A stretch of DNA of 64,000 nt. Origin: Tautonia plasticadhaerens. GTDB taxonomy: Bacteria; Planctomycetota; Planctomycetia; Isosphaerales; Isosphaeraceae. Positions 35,827 through 45,244 of this stretch are shown here, one piece after another. Positions within the stretch are counted from its first letter, which is position 1. Each line of letters opens with the position of its first letter. Both the position numbers and the translations under genes were made by a program. The notes under the pieces were generated by a model. It had not been told where the DNA came from and made no database searches. It saw only the letters and a program-made list of their open reading frames with translations. The stretch lies in assembly GCF_007752535.1 (NCBI RefSeq), contig NZ_CP036426.1, positions 2,852,001-2,916,000 of the forward strand, given 5' to 3'.

Positions 35827-37467
35827 GTGCTGTCTCCCGCGTTGGCGATCGGCTGGGAGTTGTGGGCCCGCAACCGCCGGGGGATCGCCGCGGTCGCCGC
35901 CGGGCTGATCGCGGCCGGCCTCACCGGCGCGCTGCTCCCGACCGGGACGGCGGAGGAAGCCGTCGTCGTCCTGAGCTCCGTGTTCCTCCCCGTCGCGATC
36001 GTCTTCCTCCTCTCGGCCGTGAGCCATTGCGAGTTCCGCGAGGGCCGCCTCCGGCTCGGCTTCCCGGCGCGGATGCTCACCCTGCCCATGCGGACCGGCG
36101 CCCTGGTCGCGTGGCCCATGCTCTACGGGGTTGGGGCCCTGACGCTCCTGTGGGTCGCGATGGCCGTGCTGGTCTGGATCCCGGCGGGGGTCGAGCCGTT
36201 ATGGTGGCTGGTCCCGCTGCTCGCCGTCGCGCTCGTCTGGTTCCAGGCGATCTGCTGGGCCGTGCCGGGGCCGCCCCTGGCCCGGGTCCTCGCGGCGTGC
36301 GTGGTCCTGCCGGCCTTGAAATTCGCGCTCGAGATGATCGCGACGTACATCGTCATGGTCGTGAACCACGAGCCCCGGGTGGACCACTCGACCCTGGTCC
36401 CGGCGCGCCCGGTCATCGTGACGATCTTCGCCGCCTGCTTCCTCCCGCTGGCCTACGCCGTGGCCGTGGTCGGGGTGTCCCTCACCCGCCGCGGGACGGT
36501 CAGTGGCTGGACGCCGACCTGGCACCGAGCCGGACGCGTGCCGGCGCGGGGCCGGCCGCCGTTTCGCTCGGCCGCCCGGGCCCAGCTCTGGTTCGAGTGG
36601 CGGCGAAAGGGGGCCATCCTGCCCCTGTTCCCGCTTTGCTCCCTTCTCTTCCTCGCGGTCGTGGTCGCCCCGTTCGTGGGGGCGAGGGAGCTCGTCCAGG
36701 GGGTCGTCGGGATGGTCGTCCTCGTGCTGGCCGTGGCCTTCGCGGTGGGGTACGGGTTCGGCAAGACCAGCTTCTGGGCGAGCGACCTCCATCTCTCGGC
36801 GTTCCACGGCACCCGGCCCCTCGGCAGCGGATCTCTGGCGTCCGCCAAGCTCGGGGCGGCCGCCCTGAGCGCCCTGGCCACGACCACGCTGGTCGTCCTC
36901 GGGGTGCCGCTCTGGCTGTGGCTCCTCGGGAGGTCGGATGAGGTGGCGCGGTGGCTCGCGCCATGGCTTCAGGGCTTCGACGGGCCGAGCTTCGTGTTCG
37001 CGGCCGTGCTCGGGGGCATCGGCCTGTTCACCCTGACCTGGGGGCAACTCGTCGGCGGGCTGGTGCCCTCCCTCACCGGCCGCGCGTGGGTCGTCAACGG
37101 GGTGGTCGCCACGTACCTGGCCCTGGCCACCGGCCTCGGCCTGGTCGCGCGATACGTCGGCCGCCACCCGGACGCCCTGGGGCCCACCGTAGAGGTGCTC
37201 TCGTGGTCGTGCTGGTCGCTGATCGGAGTGAAGCTGTTCGCGGCCGTGTGCGTACTCCGGGCGTCACGCCGCCGCGGGCTGCTGTCCCGCCGAGCGATGG
37301 CGACGAGCCTCGGCGTTTGGTCCGCGGGCGTCGGCGGCCTGCTGGTCATCACCTACGGGCTCCTCACCTCGGGTGTCAGGCCCCTGGCGATTTCAGCCGT
37401 GCTGCTCGTCCCTCTGGTGCGCCTCGTGGGCGCCCCGATGGCCCTGGCCTGGAACCGGCACCGCTGA
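35827..37467 (+). CDS. ABC transporter permease
   Basis: A 546-aa membrane protein starting GTG, 3 bp after the ATPase stop, with GAGGAGGG upstream. About twelve hydrophobic segments are visible in two halves, split by a polar region near residue 240 (RRGTVSGWTPTWHRAGRVPA, ARAQLWFEWRRKG). No extracellular solute-binding domain is seen. It is longer than usual single ABC-2 permeases (about 250-400 aa) and looks like two permease units fused, which would explain why only one permease gene is present. Together with 34900 it would form a complete exporter. Confidence 0.8.
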   Translation: MLSPALAIGWELWARNRRGIAAVAAGLIAAGLTGALLPTGTAEEAVVVLSSVFLPVAIVFLLSAVSHCEFREGRLRLGFPARMLTLPMRTGALVAWPMLYGVGALTLLWVAMAVLVWIPAGVEPLWWLVPLLAVALVWFQAICWAVPGPPLARVLAACVVLPALKFALEMIATYIVMVVNHEPRVDHSTLVPARPVIVTIFAACFLPLAYAVAVVGVSLTRRGTVSGWTPTWHRAGRVPARGRPPFRSAARAQLWFEWRRKGAILPLFPLCSLLFLAVVVAPFVGARELVQGVVGMVVLVLAVAFAVGYGFGKTSFWASDLHLSAFHGTRPLGSGSLASAKLGAAALSALATTTLVVLGVPLWLWLLGRSDEVARWLAPWLQGFDGPSFVFAAVLGGIGLFTLTWGQLVGGLVPSLTGRAWVVNGVVATYLALATGLGLVARYVGRHPDALGPTVEVLSWSCWSLIGVKLFAAVCVLRASRRRGLLSRRAMATSLGVWSAGVGGLLVITYGLLTSGVRPLAISAVLLVPLVRLVGAPMALAWNRHR

Positions 37468-37744
37468 GCACTTCTTCACCGCGACAGAGTCCCATCTGAC
37501 CCACGAGCCCGCTGATGGGCTCCGAGATAATCGCCCGGTACTGCGGTGGGGAACCCGGCCGTCTGCGGGGGTGTGCCTTACGCATAAGACCCAGCTATCG
37601 GATCCATCATCGATGGGCAGGCCCTGTGCCGGGCTGGACGCCAAGAATGGGTTTCACCGGACGCTCACGTGAGTACCAGTCACCTGGCCCCCTCTCGTTT
37701 GCGGGTTCGCCCATTGCTCGTCCGTCTGCACAGAGTATAATCAA

Positions 37745-37776
37745 GTGGCCACACAATTTCAATATTAGTGGCCACA
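37745..37776. promoter_or_regulatory. Paired palindromes upstream of small DNA-binding gene
   Basis: GTGGCCACA occurs at 37745-37753 and 37768-37776, 23 bp apart in an AT-rich stretch; its core GTGGCCAC is palindromic. The pair is 19 bp upstream of the ATG at 37795, where a repressor of that gene could bind. Confidence 0.5.
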
Positions 37777-37794
37777 AAAAATGGGGCGGTTCCG

Positions 37795-37998
37795 ATGGAC
37801 GAGGCGAAGCGAGGCCGGGGCCGGCCCCCGGCGGAGAACCCGCGATCGAAGTTCGTGAAGATCCGGGCGCGGCCCGAGTGGGCGGACTGGCTCCGCGACA
37901 TCGCCGAACAGTCCGGCCGGGACGCGGCCGACATCATCGGGGAGGCCCTCGAATCGTGGGCGAAGCGGAAGAAGCTGCCCGCGCCTCCGGAGCGGTAA
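37795..37998 (+). CDS. Small ribbon-helix-helix-like protein
   Basis: From ATG 37795 the protein has 67 aa: a basic AT-hook-like start (AKRGRGRPPAENPRSKFVKI) and then an RHH-like part, KIRARPEWADWLRDIAEQSG, RDAADIIGEALESWAKRKK. A longer form from GTG 37768 would start inside a repeated palindrome and lacks a ribosome site, so the ATG is preferred. Small proteins of this kind often serve as antitoxins or autoregulators; no toxin gene adjoins it. It faces the restriction gene hsdR, whose stop is 26 bp away. Confidence 0.6.
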   Translation: MDEAKRGRGRPPAENPRSKFVKIRARPEWADWLRDIAEQSGRDAADIIGEALESWAKRKKLPAPPER

Positions 37999-38164
37999 GC
38001 CGGATCAACCCGGAGGATCCGCTCCTAGACCTCTATCCCGCTCGCGGCATCCTTCCCACGCAACGACTCGTAGAGCCCGGCCGGGCCGAGGAGGATGTCC
38101 CTGATCCCGTTCTGCACGGCCTCCGAGCCCAACGCCTGCGTGCTCATCGAGGTGTGCGCCTCTA

Positions 38165-39385
38165 GTGGTCGGCCACTGACGACTTGAGGGATGGGCTGCA
38201 ATCGGTTCTCCTGGAGCCCTAACCGCTTCAGGAGCATCGACATGAAGAAGTACATCGTGACGCTCACCGCCGACGAACGCCAGGCCCTCCTCGATCTCAT
38301 CTCCGCCGGCAAGGCCTCCGCTCTGAAACTGGCCCATGCCCGCATCCTCCTCAAGGCTGATGCCGCCGAGGGCGGGCCCGCCTGGCCCGACGACCGCATC
38401 GCCGAGGCCGTCGAGGTCTCTGTCGCCACCATCGAGCGGGTCCGCCAGCGGTTCGTCGAGCAGGGCCTGGAGGCCGCCCTGGTCCGCAAGACGCAGGCCC
38501 GTCCCAGCCGCCAGCGGGCCCTCGACGGCCGGGCCGAGGCGAAGTTGATCGCCCTGGCCTGCTCGGAGCCCCCCGACGGCCGCAAGGCCTGGACGATGCG
38601 ATTGCTGGCCGACAAGCTCGTCGAGTTGGAGATCGTCCCCTCGATCTCCGACGAGACGGTGCGCCGCTCTTTGAAAAAAGCGAACTGAGGCCGCATCTGA
38701 AGCAGCAGTGGTGCATCCCGCCGGAGGCGAACGCCGAGTTCGTGGCGGCGATGGAGGACGTGCTGGAGGTCTACCACCGGCCCTACGACGAGACGCGACC
38801 GCTGGTCTGCCTCGACGAGGCGAGCAAGCAACTGATCGGCGAGACGGTCGTGCCGATCCCGGCAGCGCCAGGGCGGCTCGAGCGGTTCGATCACGAATAC
38901 GTCCGCAACGGGACGGCCAACCTGTTCATGGTGACGATGCCGCTGCTGGGGTGGCGTGCGGTCCACGTCACCGAGCGTCGGACGGCGTTGGACTTCGCCG
39001 AGGTGGTGCGTTGGCTGGTGGAGGAGGTGCACGAGGAGGCGGAGAAGGTCGTGCTGGTGATGGACAACCTGAACACGCACAAGATCGCCTCGCTGTACGA
39101 GGCGTTCCCGCCGGAGCGGGCCCGTCGGATCGCCGGGAAGTTGGAGATCCACCACACGCCGAAGCACGGGAGTTGGCTGAACATGGCGGAGATCGAGCTG
39201 TCGGTGCTGGCGAGGCAGTGCCTGGACCGGCGGATCGGGTCGAGCGAGGAACTGAAGCGGGAGGTCGCGGCGTGGGAGGAGGACCGCAACGAGCGGATGG
39301 TGGGCATTCGGTGGCAGTTCACCACGGCGGATGCCCGGATCAAACTGCACCGACTATACCCGGCAACTCAATAGCGGACGACCAC
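38165..39385 (+). mobile_element. IS630-family element, type B, copy 1 (in hsdR)
   Basis: 1221 bp with ends GTGGTCGGCCACT and, inverted, GTGGTCGTCCGCT. TA duplications are at 38163-38164 and 39386-39387. It has the same length and predicted proteins as the inverted copy at 42360-43580. Confidence 0.92.
38242..39374 (+). CDS. IS630-family transposase (type B), -1 frameshift
   Basis: The first frame (MKKYIVTLTADERQALLDLI, HTH in IAEAVEVSVATIERVRQRFV) ends just after the slippery TTGAAAAAAGCG (six A at 38674-38679). The second frame has WCIPPEANAEFVAAMEDVLE and the DDE domain: LVCLDEASKQLIGETVVPIP, VVLVMDNLNTHKIASLYEAF and HTPKHGSWLNMAEIELSVLA. The fused product is about 377 aa. It is related to the type A transposase, sharing plan and slippery site, but clearly divergent in sequence. 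Confidence 0.9.
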
Positions 39386-42359
39386 TAGCGCGTCGATGAT
39401 CGCGTTCATGATCTCGGACTTCAGGTCGGGCGAATTGGCGAACTGCTCCTTGGTGTTGTGGGTCGCCTGCTGCCTGAGCTTCTCGGATTCCAGCAGCTTG
39501 CCCATGATGACGTTGTTGACGTAGACCAGCTTGTCCTGGTCAGTCAGTTCCCCCTCGAACAGTTCATTCACACGCTGGATGATCTCGTTCAGCAGCGCCT
39601 TCTGCTTCTCCTGGACGCTCCCGCCGCCCGCCTCCGTCATCGGTTGGAGCTTGGGCGTGTCGCCGCCGCCGAGGGTCATCGACTGCTTGCCCTGGTTCTT
39701 CAGGCTGTGATGGGTCAGCACGACACTGGGCGATGTTGTACGGGTGGAGCCGCACCCACCGCATGATCCCCTTCAAGGCCGCGCTGCGCTCGACCTCCGT
39801 GTCCTCCACGTCCTTGCCGTCGTGCGCGAGCCGAAAGGCCAGCTTGTACGTTGTGTAGTTCTGGAGCACGTCGAGGATGAACTTCTCCTCGATCGCCTGC
39901 CGCATCGAGTAGACGTGGAAGGGAGCGGGGAGGTTGTCCGGGCCGGCGGGCTGGCTCGGGTCGGGCCGAGTGCCGAATAGCTCCATCGTCTTCGGCTTCG
40001 GCGTGGCGGTGAACGCGACGTAGGTGATCCCCGTGTCCTCGGCCCTCGCCGTCATCTCGGCGGCGAGGATGTCCTCGGCATCGACCTCGCCGCCGTCGTT
40101 CAGGTCCTTGAGTTCCTCGCCGGACAGCACGGCCTTCAACTTCGCCGCCGCCTCTCCGGTCTGCGAGCTATGCGCCTCGTCGGCGATCACCGCGAACCGC
40201 TTGCCCTGGGTCGCCGCAAGCTCTCGGACTGCCCTGATCGCGTAGGGGAAGGTCTGGATCGTGCACACGACGATCTTCTTGGAGCCCGAGAGGGCCGCCG
40301 CGAGTTCGCCGCTCTTGCTGCCCCCCTCGCCCTTGATCGTCGCCACGACCCCTTGCGTCCGCTCGAAGTCGAAGATCGCCTCCTGCAACTGCGTGTCGAT
40401 CACGTTCCGGTCGAAGACGACGAGGACCGTGTCGAACAGCTTCGCCTGCTCCTGATTGTGCATGTCGGCCAGGAAGTGGGCCGACCAGGCGATCGAGTTC
40501 GTCTTCCCCGACCCGGCCGAGTGCTGGATCAGGTACGTGCCGCCCGGCCCCCGCTCCCGCACGGCGGCTTGAAGTTTTCGCGTGGAGTCGAGCTGGTGGA
40601 ACCGGGGGAAGATGTACCGCTCGATCTGCTTATTCTTGTCCCGCTTCGCCACGAGGTAGCGGCCGAGGATTTCGAGCCAGCCATGCCGCTCCCAGATGCG
40701 CTCCCAGAGGTAGGCGGTGCGGTGCCCGCCCGTCGGATTGACGGGGTTGCCGGCCCCGCCGCCGTCGCCCTGGTTGAACGGCAGGAAGACGGTGCTCGGG
40801 CCGTCGAGCCGCGTCGTCATCTGGACTTCGCGGCTGCTGACGGCGAAGTGGACGAGGGCCCCGTTGGGGAACGAGAGCAGCGGCTCGGGGGCCTGGCCCT
40901 TCGGCCGGGGATGGCGGTCGAAGCGATACTGGTCGATGGCGTCAATGATGCCCTGGGTGAAGTCGGTCTTCAACTCGGCCGTCGCCACCGGCACGCCGTT
41001 CAGGAACAAAACGAGATCGATGCTGTTCTCGTTTTGGGTCGAATACCGGACCTGGCGGACGACCCGGAGGCGGTTCGCCTCGTACCGGGCGAGGATGTCG
41101 GGATTGATCGCGAGGGCGGGCTTGAACTGGACGAGCGGCAGTTTCTCGCGGAGGCCCAGCATCTCGATCCCTTGCCGGAGCACATCGAGCGTGCCCCGCT
41201 GGTCAATCTGGTCGCGGAGCCGGGCAAGCAGTGTTTCGGCCGCCTTCGATCCGTGGTTCTTTTCGAGGGCGCCCCAGGCGTTAGGCTGGGTGAGCGTAAC
41301 CCAGGCCAGCACGTCCTCGGGGTACAGGACCCGCGTCCGGTCATATTTCGCCGCGTCGCCGTCCTCATGGAGCCAGCCGTTGGCAGCGAGGTGGTCGCAG
41401 ATTTCGGCCTCGAAGTTGACCTCGTGATGCAGGCTCATGCGGCCTCCGACTCGGCCAGCCCGCGCACGTCAATCTTGCCGGTGACGGCGGCGGAGATGAG
41501 GGCGGTTCGACGCTCTAGAAGAAGGTCGATTGCCCTTTGACCTTCTGAGCAAAGCGAGTCGAGACGAGCGAGTTCATTATCTAAATGCGAGAGCAAGAAC
41601 TTTTGTTCCGGCAAAGGAGGATAACAAACGGGCATTTTTGATAGTCTTGAAATATAAATATGCTTAATTGTAGTACCTCCTGCATCAAATAGCATTCGCT
41701 CTTGGTAGATCCCGCCAAGGAGACAGGTCGCCATAAACCGGGGAAGAATCAATTCTGGCTTGGGATTGAGCTTTGCAACCGACTGGTTTATACAGCATTC
41801 TCGCCCATCGTGGACAGCGACCCTGCCGAGTGTTCCATCCTTCGTTATCAGGACATCCCCCTCTTTAGGTCGGCTCTTGTCTGTGAGGTCGTTTCGATAA
41901 GCTTCGTAACTTGTCTTGCGGGCAGTTTCGTACTTGACTCGGCCGTAATCCACATCATTCGCGGTCAGCAGATACGGACCCTCCTCGGTAGTAGGCATCG
42001 GGTTCGTGAACCCATAGGTGACTTGTTCGCACAAGTGAGAGACTGGCGTCACGCTCCAATGTGCTGGCACGTCGCCGAGCCACTCGATGCCGGAGGGCTT
42101 CATGGGGGCGTGTGGGTTCAGGCCCTTGGTGACGGCGTGGGAGATGACGGCCTGGCGTTTTTCCTTCAGCAGTTCAATCAGCCGCCTCTGCTCCCCCACC
42201 AGCGCGTCAATCTTCGCCATCTCTTGGCAGAGAAACGCGGAGATCAAGACTTGCTCGGGCATTGGGGGTAAGGCGAGTTTCCTCGTCGCCATGACCGATA
42301 ATGGAATACGCGAACGAGTCGAACCTGAAGACAAAAACCCACCATCAAAGGTGGAACTA

Positions 42360-43580
42360 GTGGTCGTCCGCTATTGAGTTGCCGGGTATAGTCGGTGCAG
42401 TTTGATCCGGGCATCCGCCGTGGTGAACTGCCACCGAATGCCCACCATCCGCTCGTTGCGGTCCTCCTCCCACGCCGCGACCTCCCGCTTCAGTTCCTCG
42501 CTCGACCCGATCCGCCGGTCCAGGCACTGCCTCGCCAGCACCGACAGCTCGATCTCCGCCATGTTCAGCCAACTCCCGTGCTTCGGCGTGTGGTGGATCT
42601 CCAACTTCCCGGCGATCCGACGGGCCCGCTCCGGCGGGAACGCCTCGTACAGCGAGGCGATCTTGTGCGTGTTCAGGTTGTCCATCACCAGCACGACCTT
42701 CTCCGCCTCCTCGTGCACCTCCTCCACCAGCCAACGCACCACCTCGGCGAAGTCCAACGCCGTCCGACGCTCGGTGACGTGGACCGCACGCCACCCCAGC
42801 AGCGGCATCGTCACCATGAACAGGTTGGCCGTCCCGTTGCGGACGTATTCGTGATCGAACCGCTCGAGCCGCCCTGGCGCTGCCGGGATCGGCACGACCG
42901 TCTCGCCGATCAGTTGCTTGCTCGCCTCGTCGAGGCAGACCAGCGGTCGCGTCTCGTCGTAGGGCCGGTGGTAGACCTCCAGCACGTCCTCCATCGCCGC
43001 CACGAACTCGGCGTTCGCCTCCGGCGGGATGCACCACTGCTGCTTCAGATGCGGCCTCAGTTCGCTTTTTTCAAAGAGCGGCGCACCGTCTCGTCGGAGA
43101 TCGAGGGGACGATCTCCAACTCGACGAGCTTGTCGGCCAGCAATCGCATCGTCCAGGCCTTGCGGCCGTCGGGGGGCTCCGAGCAGGCCAGGGCGATCAA
43201 CTTCGCCTCGGCCCGGCCGTCGAGGGCCCGCTGGCGGCTGGGACGGGCCTGCGTCTTGCGGACCAGGGCGGCCTCCAGGCCCTGCTCGACGAACCGCTGG
43301 CGGACCCGCTCGATGGTGGCGACAGAGACCTCGACGGCCTCGGCGATGCGGTCGTCGGGCCAGGCGGGCCCGCCCTCGGCGGCATCAGCCTTGAGGAGGA
43401 TGCGGGCATGGGCCAGTTTCAGAGCGGAGGCCTTGCCGGCGGAGATGAGATCGAGGAGGGCCTGGCGTTCGTCGGCGGTGAGCGTCACGATGTACTTCTT
43501 CATGTCGATGCTCCTGAAGCGGTTAGGGCTCCAGGAGAACCGATTGCAGCCCATCCCTCAAGTCGTCAGTGGCCGACCAC
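42360..43580 (-). mobile_element. IS630-family element, type B, copy 2 (in hsdS)
   Basis: Inverted copy of 38165-39385, also 1221 bp. TA duplications at 42358-42359 and 43581-43582. It splits the hsdS central region; excision restores the frame. Confidence 0.92.
42371..43503 (-). CDS. IS630-family transposase (type B), -1 frameshift, second copy
   Basis: Same protein as at 38242-39374 in both frames, on the opposite strand; slippery run at 43066-43071. No difference in the predicted residues was seen, so one copy came from the other recently. All DDE residues are present. Confidence 0.9.
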
Positions 43581-43769
43581 TAGCCGTTAATTGCTGAGCG
43601 ACGAACTCGGGCAGCGCTTTCGACACGTCCAATCGAAATCGAAAACAATCGGCCTTCACCATTGCCGGCTCAATCCCGGGTGGTGCAACACATGCCCTGC
43701 CAACTGTGTTTCTTTCATCGCCAAGACCAGCAATGAGCACATCGCCACGGCAAATGTCATGGCCGGCTA

Positions 43770-44994
43770 GTGAAGCGTCACTCGTTAATCTTCGGGTAGA
43801 GGTGCCTCAGCTTGATCCGGGCGTCCTCGGTGGTGAAGTGCCACTCGACGCCCACCTGTTTGGCGTTCCGGCGCTCGCCCCAGGCGCCGGCCTCCCCGGC
43901 CACCTCGTCCTGCACCGCGATGCGCCGGTCCAGGCACTGCCGCGTCAACACCGACAGCTCGATCTCGGCGACGTTCAGCCAGCTGCCGTGCTTCGGCGTG
44001 TGCACCAGCTCCAGTCGCCGCGCCAACCGCAAGGCCTCGGCCGGCTCGAACGCCTTGTACAGCGACGCCAGCGAATGGGTCACGAGGTTGTCGCAGACCA
44101 GCGTGATCCGCTCGGCCTCGGCGTGGCGCGGGTCGTCCACCAGCCGCTGCACCCGGTGGGCCCAGTCCACGGCCGTCTTCGCCTCGGTCACGCGCACGTC
44201 GCGCCAGCCGGCCAGCGGCTCGACGAACATCCACACCGTGCAGGTCCCCTCGCGGACATACTCGTAGTCGACCCGGGCCGGGCGTCCGGGCGCCGCCGGC
44301 GATGGCCGCCGCGCCTCGGCGATCAGCTGCTTGGGCTGTTCGTCCATGCAGACGACGGGGCGCCTCGGATCATACGGGCGCCGGTAGGCCTCCAGGACCT
44401 GCTCCATCTGGCAGACGAAGGCCGCGTCCTGCTCCGGCGGGATGCACCACATCCGCCTGAGCCACGGCTTCAGCGCGCTTTTTTCAAAGAGCGGCGGACG
44501 GTCTCGTGCGAGACCGCCGCGACGACCTCCAACTCCACCAGGCGCTCGGCCAGCAGCCGGAGCGACCAGCGGGCCAGGCCCCTGGGCGGCTGCGAGCAGG
44601 CCAGGGCCGTCAACCGCGCCTCGTTCTCGCCGCCGAGTTTGGGGACCGCCGACGGGGTCCGCGGCCTGCGCTGCAGCAGCGCCATCGGCCCGTGCTCGAC
44701 GGCCCGCTTGCGCCACGACTCCAGGCTGCGGGTCGTGACGCCGAACGCCTCGGCGATCTTCGCGTCGGGCCAGGCCGGCCCGTCGGGCCCCTGGTCGCAC
44801 TTGAGCAGGGCCTGAGCCCGCTGCACCTTCCAGCCGGCGATGTTGCCCTTGCGGACCAGGCGAGCCAGCTCGGCCCGCTCTTCGGCCGTCAGCTTCAGGA
44901 CGTACTTCTTTGCCATGGCAACCCCCCCGGCGAGCCACGATGCGGCCGGACAAGGGGGGTCATTTTACCCGAAAATCAGCGAGTGACGCTTCAC
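43770..44994 (-). mobile_element. IS630-family element, type A, copy 2 (in hsdS)
   Basis: Inverted copy of 1889-3113, also 1225 bp. TA duplications at 43768-43769 and 44995-44996. It splits hsdS after YYREEL; removal restores the reading frame. Confidence 0.92.
43778..44916 (-). CDS. IS630-family transposase (type A), -1 frameshift, second copy
   Basis: Same protein as at 1967-3105 in both frames; the slippery run is at 44479-44484. DDE residues are in VVCMDEQPKQL, LVCDNLVTHS and LNVAEIELSVL. Identity with the other copy indicates recent transposition. Confidence 0.9.
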
Positions 44995-45244
44995 TAGTTC
45001 TTCTCGGTAGTATGTCTCGTCGATGAAAGCCGTGTCAGACCCATCAAATCCATTTGCCCTAATATTCTGGAGCCGAACTACTCTCACGCCTGTATCGGTG
45101 TAATGTTCCGACTTGAGGCCCGATCCAAACGGCCCGTCACATTTGTCAATTGTGATTTTCCGAGTGCTGTTACTGTCCAATCTCGGGGGACCAATCCCAG
45201 CCATTCCACCCCGCTATCCTTGTACGTCCCGTACCTCGGAAAAC

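Larger units (their letters stand above)
38025..41438 (-). pseudogene. hsdR: Type I restriction enzyme R subunit, broken
   Basis: Start at 41438 overlaps the hsdS stop (ATGA). The N-terminal 570 residues are intact: nuclease part with IDLVLFLNGVPVATAELKTD (D...ExK), Walker A YLIQHSAGSGKTNSIAW, DEAH box FAVIADEAHSSQTGEAAAKL, and TYVAFTATPKPKTMELFG. After HPYNIAQ (about 39724) an out-of-frame deletion joins it to the C-terminal part VVLTHHSLKNQGKQSM. Roughly 300 codons, including the second helicase lobe, seem missing compared with the usual length near 1000. The C-terminal part is also interrupted by IS630-B (38165-39385); beyond it, AHTSMSTQALGSEAVQNGIR completes the protein in frame. The enzyme cannot cut or translocate. 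Confidence 0.9.
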
